In this document: one piece after another, positions 1 to 6,875 of the stretch | Position numbering within the stretch: position 1 is the stretch's first letter | How the letters are laid out: every line of letters begins with the position of its first letter | Source of the DNA: CAWJLS01 sp963843755 | Lineage (GTDB): Bacteria; Acidobacteriota; Thermoanaerobaculia; Multivoradales; DATKCC01 | Reading direction: 5' to 3' | Assembly (NCBI GenBank): GCA_963843755.1 | Contig: CAWJLS010000008.1 | Location: 124,001 to 188,000 of the forward strand | DNA length: 64,000 bases | Made by a program: the position numbers and the translations under genes | The notes under the pieces: generated by a model | What the model was told of the DNA's origin: nothing | The model's database searches: none | What the model saw: only the letters and a program-made list of their open reading frames with translations

Positions 1-201
1 ATCCCGTTCGAGCAGCGCGTCTCCGACGTCACGGACTACTGGGCCGACTACTGGCTGCTGTTCAAGGGCAAGAACGAGAAGTTCCTGGCCTACACCCAGA
101 CCATGATCATGACCCTGATGATCAAGACGAAGAAGCGCCCGGTGCCGGAGATGTTCTGCTTCCCGCACGTGACCTGCAACACGGTCACCTACGTCTCCTG
201 A
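1..201 (+). CDS. C-terminal end of an unidentified protein (partial)
   Basis: The first reading frame is open from base 1 to a TGA at 199-201 and gives 66 residues, rich in aromatic residues and methionine (for example DYWADYWLLF and TMIMTLMIKTKKRPVPEMF). Codon third positions are strongly G/C, as in the neighbours, so it is coding. The start lies outside the window. I do not recognise the family; there is no transmembrane segment or catalytic motif in the visible part. A strong hairpin follows 30 bases after the stop and probably ends the transcript. Confidence 0.7.
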   Translation: MPFEQRVSDVTDYWADYWLLFKGKNEKFLAYTQTMIMTLMIKTKKRPVPEMFCFPHVTCNTVTYVS

Positions 202-231
202 CCCCTTCCTGAACGCCGGCCGCCCCGGCCG

Positions 232-264
232 CCCCGCCGCCGAGACGAGGTCCCGGCGGCGGGG
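232..264 (+). terminator. G/C-rich terminator-like hairpin
   Basis: There is a perfect 11-bp stem (232-242 with 254-264) around an 11-base loop, 30 bases downstream of the stop at 201. No T-tract follows, so an intrinsic terminator is only likely; high-GC genomes often lack the T run. Confidence 0.5.
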
Positions 265-296
265 CGGCGGGTGGCCGCTCTGGTCTCTCGCAGGTC

Positions 297-455
297 TCAC
301 CTCCGGCGCGCCGCCGCGACCCCGAGCAGCAGGCCCGAGGTCAGCAGCGCCAGCCGGGCGAAGACGTCGCCGATCTTCCGGTAGAGCGTGTCGCCCGGGC
401 CGCGCGGCTTCCCTGCCGTGAGGGTCACCAGTCCGTCCAGCGAGGAGGACTTCGG
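297..455 (-). pseudogene. Probable remnant of apolipoprotein N-acyltransferase C-terminus
   Basis: On the minus strand a 52-codon stretch between two stops (TAG at 456-458, TGA at 297-299) reads like the last residues of Lnt. It has a short polar segment, the pattern DTLYRKIGDVFARL, one hydrophobic helix and an arginine-rich end. In intact Lnt this corresponds to the region YxRxGDxxxxL followed by the final transmembrane helix. No nitrilase domain precedes it; the adjacent upstream DNA belongs to the plus-strand sigma-factor gene. I therefore read it as a decayed fragment. The match is from memory of the family, and a chance open frame is the main alternative. Confidence 0.35.
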
Positions 456-497
456 CTAACCGGTTCCACCCCTCTCCGTAGTTGAATGCAGGGAGAG

Positions 498-1103
498 ATG
501 ATGACCGACGCCGAACGAGCCGCCATCCGCGAGACGCGAGCCGGAAACCCGGACGCGTTCGCCGTCCTGGTTCAGCTCCACTCCCGGGCGCTCTACCGCC
601 TCGCGGTGCGGATCCTGGGTCGCCCGGAGCGGGCCGAGGACGTGGTCCAGGAGGCGTTCCTGCGCGCGTTCCGCGCCCTCGACCAGTTCGACGACCGGGG
701 CGAGATCTTGCCCTGGCTCCGGCGCATCGCGGCCAACGCCGCCATCGACGATCTGCGCCGCTCGCGCCGCGAGGAGCCCCTCGACGGTGAGGAGCACGGA
801 CAGTCGGGGGAGCCCGGAGAGTGGCACCCCTCCCGTCTGCCGGCGAGCGCCGAGCCCTCCCCCGACCGCAGGACCGCATCGGCCCAGATGGGACGGGCCG
901 CCCGCCGCGCGCTGTCCGGCCTGTCGCCCGACGAGCGCGCGGCCTTCCTCATGCGCCACGTGGAGGGCTGCTCCATCGCCGAGATCAGCCGTGCCCTGGG
1001 CAAGCGTGAGAACGCCACCAAGCAATCGATCTTCCGCGCGGTGCGCAAGCTGCGGCGCTCGCTCGCCGCGTGGACGGAGGTACGCCGTGAAGAGCTGGCG
1101 TGA
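498..1103 (+). CDS. ECF-family RNA polymerase sigma factor
   Basis: This is a 201-residue sigma-70 family protein of the ECF type. Region 2 is visible at about residues 20-90 (PERAEDVVQEAFLRAFRAL, then LPWLRRIAANAAIDDLRR). An acidic/proline linker follows. Region 4 is at about 135-190, with the helix-turn-helix around SIAEISRALGKRENATKQ. It would direct core RNA polymerase to a small regulon. An ATG at 486 is also in frame, but the GGGAGAG ribosome site at 491-497 abuts ATG 498 and sits more naturally before ATG 498 or 501. The stop overlaps the next gene by 17 bases. That next gene encodes a membrane protein, a typical sigma/anti-sigma arrangement. Confidence 0.9.
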   Translation: MMTDAERAAIRETRAGNPDAFAVLVQLHSRALYRLAVRILGRPERAEDVVQEAFLRAFRALDQFDDRGEILPWLRRIAANAAIDDLRRSRREEPLDGEEHGQSGEPGEWHPSRLPASAEPSPDRRTASAQMGRAARRALSGLSPDERAAFLMRHVEGCSIAEISRALGKRENATKQSIFRAVRKLRRSLAAWTEVRREELA

Positions 1104-1866
1104 CGAGGACCTGATCTTGTTTGTCTACGACGAGCATCCGCGGGGCGAGGAGCTCGAGCGCGACCTGCTCGATTCCGAAGCTGGGCCGGCCCTGCGGGAA
1201 CGGCTCGACGCCCTGCGCCGTCAGCTCGCCGTCTTCGACGAGCCGGCGGCGCCGGAGCCGCGGCCGGGGCTCGAGGAGCGGGTCTGGGCCCGGCTCCGTC
1301 CGCAGCTCGACTCCGACTCCGAGCCCCGGACTCGAAGTGGCGCCCGCCGCCTCTTCGGCCGGCCGGCCCCTGCCTGGGGAGGGTGGCGCTTCGCCGCCGT
1401 CGCGGCGGCCCTGGTCTTGGCTCTGCTCGGGGCCCTGCTCGGGGCGTTCGTCCTCGGCCGCCGTTCGGTGACCCCGTCTTCCGCGGTCGTCGCCGCCCGC
1501 CCGTTCTCCGACGCGGCGCGCGAGCGCCTGCTCGACTCGTCGGTCTCGGGCCATCTCGAGAGCTCGTCGCTCCTGCTTACCGACCTGAGCCACGCGTCGC
1601 CGGAGCAGCAGCTCGGCGACGAGCGGGTCTGGGCGGCTTCGCTGCTCGCCGAGAACCGTCTCTATCGCCGCGCCGCCGAGCGCGCCGGCCAGCGGCGGAT
1701 CGTGGCGCTGCTCGACGAGCTCGAGCCGCTCCTCGTGGAGCTCGCCAACCTGCCGGCCGATCCGGCGGCAGGCGAGGTCACCTCGCTACAGCACCGTATC
1801 GACGAGCGCGACCTGCTGTTCAAGGTCCGGGTCGTCGGTGCGCGCCTTCGTTCGTCCACCCTTTGA
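1087..1866 (+). CDS. Membrane-anchored anti-sigma-factor-like protein
   Basis: The product has 259 residues and a GTG start lying inside the sigma-factor gene. About 100 cytoplasmic residues begin SWRDEDLILFVYDEHPRGEEL and are charged and helical. A single hydrophobic segment follows at about 101-123 (alanine/leucine-rich). The remainder is a helical extracytoplasmic domain rich in Glu, Arg and Leu. Topology and position indicate that it sequesters the upstream ECF sigma factor. No HxxxCxxC zinc motif is present, so it is not a classical zinc-binding anti-sigma factor. The outer domain resembles a periplasmic sensor (CnrY/heavy-metal-sensor style) only in outline, and the signal is unknown. 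Confidence 0.6.
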   Translation: MKSWRDEDLILFVYDEHPRGEELERDLLDSEAGPALRERLDALRRQLAVFDEPAAPEPRPGLEERVWARLRPQLDSDSEPRTRSGARRLFGRPAPAWGGWRFAAVAAALVLALLGALLGAFVLGRRSVTPSSAVVAARPFSDAARERLLDSSVSGHLESSSLLLTDLSHASPEQQLGDERVWAASLLAENRLYRRAAERAGQRRIVALLDELEPLLVELANLPADPAAGEVTSLQHRIDERDLLFKVRVVGARLRSSTL

Positions 1867-1886
1867 CCCTCGACCGGAGAACCCTC

Positions 1887-3155
1887 ATGAACGCCACTGT
1901 CCGTTCCACCCTGCTGAGTCTCGTCCTCGCCGCCGGCCTGGCCGCGGTCGTCGCGCCACCGGTGCGAGCCGCCGTGGTCGACGACGCCCAGGCGTCGCAC
2001 ACCGACCGCTACCGCGCCGGCCAGCGCGCGCTGTCCGAGGAGCGCTGGTCGGACGCCCTCCAGGCGTTCTCCGCGATCGCCGCCGACAAGGGGCCGGAGT
2101 CCGCCGCCGCGCTTTACTGGAAGGCCTGGTCGCAGTCGAAGCTCGACCGCCGGGCCGACGCGCTGACCACCCTGTCGTCGCTTCAGAGCACCTATCCCAA
2201 GAGCGACTGGATCGACGACGCCCGGGCCCTCGAGATCCAGCTCCGCGGCCCGCGCGGGTCGGCCGTGGGCGCCGGGAGCGAGGGGCGCTCGTCGAGCCAG
2301 GGGGATGCAAAGAGCGGGCTGTCGGGCGACGAGGAGCTTCAGCTCTACGCCCTCGACGGCCTGATGCAGGCCGATCCCGAGAAGGCGGTGCCGATCCTCG
2401 AGCGTTTCCTCTCCTCCGACCGTCCGCTCCAGCTCAAGAAGCGCGCCCTCTTCGTGCTGTCGCAGAGCGAGTCGCCGCGCGCCCGGGAGATCCTGCTCCG
2501 CGTCGCGCGCCAGGGGGAGCCGCGCGAGCTCCAGGTCGAAGCGGTGCGCGACCTCGGGATCGCGGGCGGCCAGGAGGATCTCGCCGCCCTCTCCCGGATC
2601 TGGAAGGAGGCGTCGCCCGAGGTCAAGGGAGCGGTCCTCGAAGCCTGGCTGATCGCCGACCAGACCGGGCCGATCCTGGAGGCCGCCCGCTCCGAGCCCG
2701 ACCCGGCGCTCCGCGCCAAGGCGATCGACCAGCTCGGCGCCATGGACGCCTCGAAGGAGCTGAAGGCCCTCTACTCCGCCGAGAAGGACCGCGAGCTCCG
2801 GAGCAAGATCCTGGGTGCTTTGGGGGTCGCGGAGGACGTCGCGACCTTGACCGAGGTCGCCCGCAGCGAGACCGACCCCGCGCTGCGCGGCAAGGCGATC
2901 GAGGCGATCGGCATCGCCGGCGGGCCGGAGGCGACGAAGCAGCTCGCCGCGCTCTACTCGTCGGAGACCGATCCCAAGGTCCGCGCCAGCGTGCTCAACG
3001 CGTACCTCATCCTCGGCGATGCCCACGGCCTGCTCGAGCTCTACCGGCGGGAGAAGGACCCGGAGCTCAAGCGCAAGATCGTCCAGACCCTGTCGGTCAT
3101 GGACGACGCCGAGTCCCAGGCGTTCCTCGAGAAGCTGCTGGGGGGGCAGTCGTGA
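1887..3155 (+). CDS. Exported TPR/HEAT-repeat protein
   Basis: The 422-residue protein starts with a signal peptide (basic start, hydrophobic core, VRAA cleavage region near residue 28). One TPR-like pair follows at about 38-110 (RYRAGQRALSEERWSDALQAF). Then come at least seven HEAT-type helical repeats from about 150 to the end. The repeats share motifs such as EVARSETDPALRGKAIEAIG and LYSSETDPKVRASVLNAY, roughly every 31 residues. It is probably a periplasmic scaffold for protein interaction. It follows the sigma/anti-sigma pair after 20 bases and its stop overlaps the start of a second HEAT protein, so all four are probably one operon. The exact partner cannot be told from sequence. Confidence 0.7.
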   Translation: MNATVRSTLLSLVLAAGLAAVVAPPVRAAVVDDAQASHTDRYRAGQRALSEERWSDALQAFSAIAADKGPESAAALYWKAWSQSKLDRRADALTTLSSLQSTYPKSDWIDDARALEIQLRGPRGSAVGAGSEGRSSSQGDAKSGLSGDEELQLYALDGLMQADPEKAVPILERFLSSDRPLQLKKRALFVLSQSESPRAREILLRVARQGEPRELQVEAVRDLGIAGGQEDLAALSRIWKEASPEVKGAVLEAWLIADQTGPILEAARSEPDPALRAKAIDQLGAMDASKELKALYSAEKDRELRSKILGALGVAEDVATLTEVARSETDPALRGKAIEAIGIAGGPEATKQLAALYSSETDPKVRASVLNAYLILGDAHGLLELYRREKDPELKRKIVQTLSVMDDAESQAFLEKLLGGQS

Positions 3156-4060
3156 GCCGGCGCCGCGCCAGGGGGCTCGCCGCCGCGGTTCTCGCTCCGG
3201 CCCTGGCCGTGACGCTCGCATCGGTCGCGGTCGCGGCGAGCGCCCAGGCCGACCGTGGGATCGCGAACGCCCGGCTGGAGAGCCGCCGGGCGGCCGACCC
3301 GGCGACGGTCGTCGGGTCGCTGGGCGGGAGGTCGAGCTGGGTCACGTGGACCGTGCCGGGGACCGCGCGGGCGGCGGACGTCTGCTGCTTCAGCCACGAC
3401 TGGACGCGGCAGGGCTGTTCGCTGGCCGAGGAGGAGAGAGGGTGGGGGACGAGCGACCGCGACCGCGAGCCGATGGCGCCCCGGGAGCTCCGGGTGCTCG
3501 CCGAGATCGAGGGCGGCCACCCGGTGCGTCTGCTCGCGGTCGGCCTGGCCTGTCCGATCGACGGTGGGGGGAGTCACGTGGTCGACCTCACAGGGGTCGA
3601 GGTCGAGCGGAGCCTCGACCTGCTCGAGCGCTGGAGCCGGGACGCGGCGACGGACCGGGTGCGCGAGGGCGCGCTCGCCGCCGTCGCCTATCACGCGACG
3701 CCCTCGGCCGCGGAGCGCCTGGCCCGCCTGGGGCGCCAGTCCGGCCCGAGTGGCAAGAGTGGCAGGAGCGGCCAGGCAGGCCGCCGCGACCTCCGCGGCC
3801 AGGCCCTCTTCTGGCTCTCCCAGACCCGGGACCCGCGGGCCGCCGCCTGGCTCGGCGACGTGATTGCCCACGATGAGAGCCGCGACCTCCGCGAGCAGGC
3901 GGTCTTCGCCCTCGCCCAGCTCGACGGCTCGGTGCCGCTCCTCGTGCGCCTCCTGCACGAGACCGAGCGCCCGGACGTCCGCCGCCAGGCGCTCTTCTGG
4001 CTGGCTCAGTCGAAGGATCCCCGAGCCCTCGACGAGCTCGACGCGATTTTGAATCCCTGA
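3152..4060 (+). CDS. Exported HEAT-repeat protein
   Basis: The 302-residue product begins at a GTG overlapping the previous stop (GTGA). A signal peptide ends near SAQA (residue 31). About 110 residues of beta-rich sequence with four cysteines (VCCFSHDW, GCSLAEEE, LACPIDGG) come next and may form disulfides. The C-terminal half has three or four HEAT repeats carrying the phrase RRQALFWLAQSKDPRALDEL and close variants. A run around GPSGKSGRSGQAG interrupts the first repeat. It is translationally coupled to the preceding HEAT protein and presumably works with it outside the inner membrane. Confidence 0.65.
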   Translation: MSRRRARGLAAAVLAPALAVTLASVAVAASAQADRGIANARLESRRAADPATVVGSLGGRSSWVTWTVPGTARAADVCCFSHDWTRQGCSLAEEERGWGTSDRDREPMAPRELRVLAEIEGGHPVRLLAVGLACPIDGGGSHVVDLTGVEVERSLDLLERWSRDAATDRVREGALAAVAYHATPSAAERLARLGRQSGPSGKSGRSGQAGRRDLRGQALFWLSQTRDPRAAAWLGDVIAHDESRDLREQAVFALAQLDGSVPLLVRLLHETERPDVRRQALFWLAQSKDPRALDELDAILNP

Positions 4061-4066
4061 GTGCCC

Positions 4067-4873
4067 TCAGGCGGTGGGCAGCATCGCCTTGGCCTTGGCC
4101 AGGGCGATGACCTGCTCGCGGTCGCCACGCCCGACCAGCACGCAGACCAGCTCGCCCTCCTGCCAGGCCACCACGGTGGCGCCGCCCTCGTCGTAGATCC
4201 GGAAGGTGAACGGCCCGCGGTGGCGGACCTCGACGGGCGCCGGTAGCTCTTCGAGACGGCCGCGGAACATGGCGCAGAGCAGGCGGCCGGTCGGGCCGTG
4301 GTACAGCGTCCAGGCGGTCGGGTGGCCGGCGACGGTCGCCGTATCGCCGCCGGTGAGCGCGATGTTCATCATGGCGAGGTCGAGCACCCGGGGGGTGAAG
4401 CCGACCTGCTGTTCGAGCCGCTCCGAGAGGAGGGCGGCATCGTCGGTGACGTAGGTCGGATCGGCGCTCGCCTGGACCCGGGCGAGCGCCGCGATCGGAT
4501 CGGCCGGGGTGGCCGCCGCCCACGGCCGGAGCCAGAGGACCGCGGCGATCGCCAGCACGGCGACCGTGGCGGCGACCGGCCAGAGGAGGCGGCCGGGGCG
4601 CCGTCGGCTCGCCGCGAGCGGCGCGGGCGCCGCGGGGCGGCCGGCGGCGGCGAGCGCCTGCTCGAGCTGCCGGTGGAGGGCGGCCGGAGCCTCCTCGGGG
4701 CCGGTCTCCCGGAGAAGGCGACGGGTCGAGCCGAGCGTGTCGCGCAGCCGGCGGCAGCGCGCGCAGCCGGCGAGATGGGCCTCGATCTCGGCCGCCGCGG
4801 CGCCGTCCAGGCGCCCGTCGAGAAGCTCCTGCAGGAGCTCGTCGGGGTGGCGTGTCACCGGGTCTTCGCTCAT
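4067..4873 (-). CDS. Zinc-finger anti-sigma factor (zf-HC2 type)
   Basis: This is a 268-residue protein. The N-terminus carries the anti-sigma zinc motif HxxxCxxC (H33, C37, C40 in EAHLAGCARCRRLRD). A basic linker follows, with a transmembrane helix at about 94-116. The roughly 150-residue outer domain contains VTDDAALLSERLEQQVGFTP and a conserved-looking beta region ending EQVIALAKAKAMLP. It should bind and inhibit the ECF sigma factor encoded 3 bases upstream and release it on an envelope signal. The gene converges on the HEAT operon, with only 6 bases between the stops. Confidence 0.85.
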   Translation of the reverse strand: MSEDPVTRHPDELLQELLDGRLDGAAAAEIEAHLAGCARCRRLRDTLGSTRRLLRETGPEEAPAALHRQLEQALAAAGRPAAPAPLAASRRRPGRLLWPVAATVAVLAIAAVLWLRPWAAATPADPIAALARVQASADPTYVTDDAALLSERLEQQVGFTPRVLDLAMMNIALTGGDTATVAGHPTAWTLYHGPTGRLLCAMFRGRLEELPAPVEVRHRGPFTFRIYDEGGATVVAWQEGELVCVLVGRGDREQVIALAKAKAMLPTA

Positions 4874-4876
4874 GGC

Positions 4877-5503
4877 TCAGTCGTCGTTCGTCCTGGGCGC
4901 GTCTCGATGTACGGGCGCGGTCTCCTGCTCGTCGCCACGGGCTTCGTCATGCGCCTTGTCCCGCAGAAGGGCGGCCAACAGCTTACGGCCGCGCGCCAGG
5001 CGGGAGCGGATCGTGCCCACCGGGCATCCGAGAGCTTCCGCCGCCTCCTCGTAGGTCGCGTCGCCGAGGTCGACGAGCACGATGGCGTCGCGAAACACCT
5101 CGGGCAGGGCGTCCAGGGCGGTGTCCACGGCTTCCCCGGCGCCGTGGCGACCTGCCTCGAGCCGGGTCAGTGGGTCCTCCCAGGTCGAGACCGTCAGCTC
5201 GCGCTCCAGCCTCTCCTCCAACTCGTCGAGCGACACCGCCGATGGTCGCCGCCGCCGCCGGTGGTAACGGTTGGTGGCGATCGAATACAGGATGGTGAAC
5301 AGCCAGGCACGGCTGTTCGTTCCCGGCCGGAAGGAACCGAACGTCCGGAGGGCGCGCAGCAGGGTCTCCTGGACCAGGTCGGCCGCCTCGTCGGCGTTCC
5401 GGAGGAGCCGCCGTGCGACGCGGTACAGCCTGTCGACGTGGGGCAGCGCCTCGGCGCTGAATCGTTCGGCGATGTCGGGATCGTCTCGCACGGGGGGAAA
5501 CAC
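4877..5503 (-). CDS. ECF-family RNA polymerase sigma factor
   Basis: The product is a 208-residue RpoE-like sigma factor. Region 2 lies at about 25-95 (NADEAADLVQETLLRALRTF, then SRAWLFTILYSIATNRYHRR). Region 4 lies at about 130-190, with the helix-turn-helix around TYEEAAEALGCPVGTIRSRL. The basic run RRRRRRP follows region 2. It is co-transcribed with the zinc-finger anti-sigma gene just downstream. A divergent secreted protein starts 148 bases away, so the shared intergenic region may hold its target promoter. I could not identify a clear -35 AAC motif there. Confidence 0.9.
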   Translation of the reverse strand: MFPPVRDDPDIAERFSAEALPHVDRLYRVARRLLRNADEAADLVQETLLRALRTFGSFRPGTNSRAWLFTILYSIATNRYHRRRRRPSAVSLDELEERLERELTVSTWEDPLTRLEAGRHGAGEAVDTALDALPEVFRDAIVLVDLGDATYEEAAEALGCPVGTIRSRLARGRKLLAALLRDKAHDEARGDEQETAPVHRDAPRTNDD

Positions 5504-5651
5504 ACGGAGGGACGGGGAACTCTACCGCACCCCCGCCTGTTCACCGAAAGCCAGCAAGGGAGAACGCCGTGGCTCGAGACACGAACGCACCCTCCCGCCG
5601 ACGTGTGCAGATTCCGTAAACCGACTTCACGAAGAAGAGGAGACCGTACCG

Positions 5652-6461
5652 ATGCATTCCCTTCCAGCCCTCCCCCGTCGAGCCCTCGTTCTGGCCGTGG
5701 CGCTCGCCGCCGTTCTCGGGGCGCTCGTCGTTCCGCACCCGGCGCAGGCCAACCAGACCCGGCGCATCCTGCACCGCCCCGCGGTGATCCAGCAGCCCGG
5801 CGTCTACGACGTCGGCTTCAACTTCGCCACCACCGGCGCCACCCCGGCGATCGTCGTCCAGTCGAGCGACGTGACGATCAACTTCTGCGGCCACAGCCTC
5901 GAAGGGCCCGGCGACCTCCAGGGCGTCGGCGTGCTCGTCGACGGGGTCGACAACGTGCGCATCTCCGGCGGCGGCTTGGCCGGCTTCCAGATCGGCGTCC
6001 AGGTCGTCAACTCGACCAACGTCGTCATCGACGGCATGCAGATCGAAGGCAACGACCTCGGCGGCGCGCCGCCGGCCATCGAGATCGGCGTGCTGCTGCT
6101 CGACTCGCGCGGCGTCGTCGTGTCCGGCAACACGATCGCCAACACCTTCCTGGGCGTCTTCGTTCGGGGGCCGGGCTCCATGGGCAACCGTGTCAGCGGC
6201 AACACCATCGCCGGGGGCGAGCACGGTGAGCTGGCCATCTGCTTCAACCCGGCTCCGAACCAGACGGAGGGCGGCCCGGCCGCCAACCTGGTGACCGACA
6301 ACCACGTCGGGGCGTTCAACCGCGGCCTCTCGCTGTCCACCGACAGCGCGGCGAACATCGTGCGGGGCAACTCCTTCGTCACCTTCGGCGAAGGGATCAG
6401 CGAGAAGACCCCGGGCACCAACATGATCGAGGACAACATCCTCGCGTCGCTCACTCCGTAG
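5652..6461 (+). CDS. Secreted right-handed beta-helix protein (NosD/PbH1 type)
   Basis: The protein has 269 residues. Its signal peptide ends at about residue 34 (HPAQA). The rest is built of short parallel beta-helix coils with motifs such as VVQSSDVTINFCGHSLEG, NVRISGGGLAGFQIGVQV, GVVVSGNTIANTFLGVFV and ANIVRGNSFVTF. This is the pattern of PbH1 repeats in NosD-like and polysaccharide-binding proteins. No catalytic residues for a lyase are obvious. The ATG is preceded by AGAGGAGA at suitable distance. It is probably periplasmic or extracellular, and is transcribed divergently from the ECF sigma gene that may control it. A strong terminator follows. Confidence 0.75.
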   Translation: MHSLPALPRRALVLAVALAAVLGALVVPHPAQANQTRRILHRPAVIQQPGVYDVGFNFATTGATPAIVVQSSDVTINFCGHSLEGPGDLQGVGVLVDGVDNVRISGGGLAGFQIGVQVVNSTNVVIDGMQIEGNDLGGAPPAIEIGVLLLDSRGVVVSGNTIANTFLGVFVRGPGSMGNRVSGNTIAGGEHGELAICFNPAPNQTEGGPAANLVTDNHVGAFNRGLSLSTDSAANIVRGNSFVTFGEGISEKTPGTNMIEDNILASLTP

Positions 6462-6496
6462 CGCCCGCCGCCACGGACCCCTGGACGAGACGACGA

Positions 6497-6531
6497 CCCA
6501 AGGCCCGCCGGCGCCGCCGGCGGGCCTTGGG
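6497..6531 (+). terminator. Long perfect hairpin terminator
   Basis: A 16-bp perfect stem (6497-6512 with 6516-6531) surrounds a 3-base loop, 36 bases after the stop of the beta-helix gene. No T run follows. The remaining 6462-6875 interval holds this hairpin and a coding remnant. Confidence 0.75.
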
Positions 6532-6798
6532 CCTGGTCGCCGCGCAGCAGCGCGTTCGCCGGGCGGTGATCGACCGGTCCGCGGAAGCTTCGCCCTGTCG
6601 TTCGAGCGTGAGGGTTCCCTGGTCGGCTACCGCTTCGACCACGACGAGGCGAAGGGCGACGGCGAGTACGTCGTGCTCGACGGCGAGGCCGAGGACGGCG
6701 GTCTGCGCCTGCCCGAGGTCCGGCGCTGGTCCTCCAACCCGGACGACACCTACCTCGCCACCGATACCCTCGACGTGCTCCACGTCTTCGAGCCCTGA
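6532..6798 (+). pseudogene. Coding remnant without a start (unidentified)
   Basis: A frame ending at TGA 6796-6798 reads as convincing protein over its last 70 codons (FALSFEREGSLVGYRFDHDE, then LPEVRRWSSNPDDTYLATDT). Third positions are G/C-rich. The frame runs back into the terminator hairpin at 6497-6531 with no ATG, GTG or TTG supported by a ribosome site. A different frame from 6527 to about 6590 also looks coding, which would fit a frameshifted gene. I treat it as a truncated or decayed 3' end. I do not recognise the family. Confidence 0.45.
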
Positions 6799-6875
6799 GC
6801 CGCCCTTGCTCCGGGTAGGCCGGGTATGATGTCCGGCGACTCTTCAAGTACGAAATTCGTTTGCGGGGGGACATC

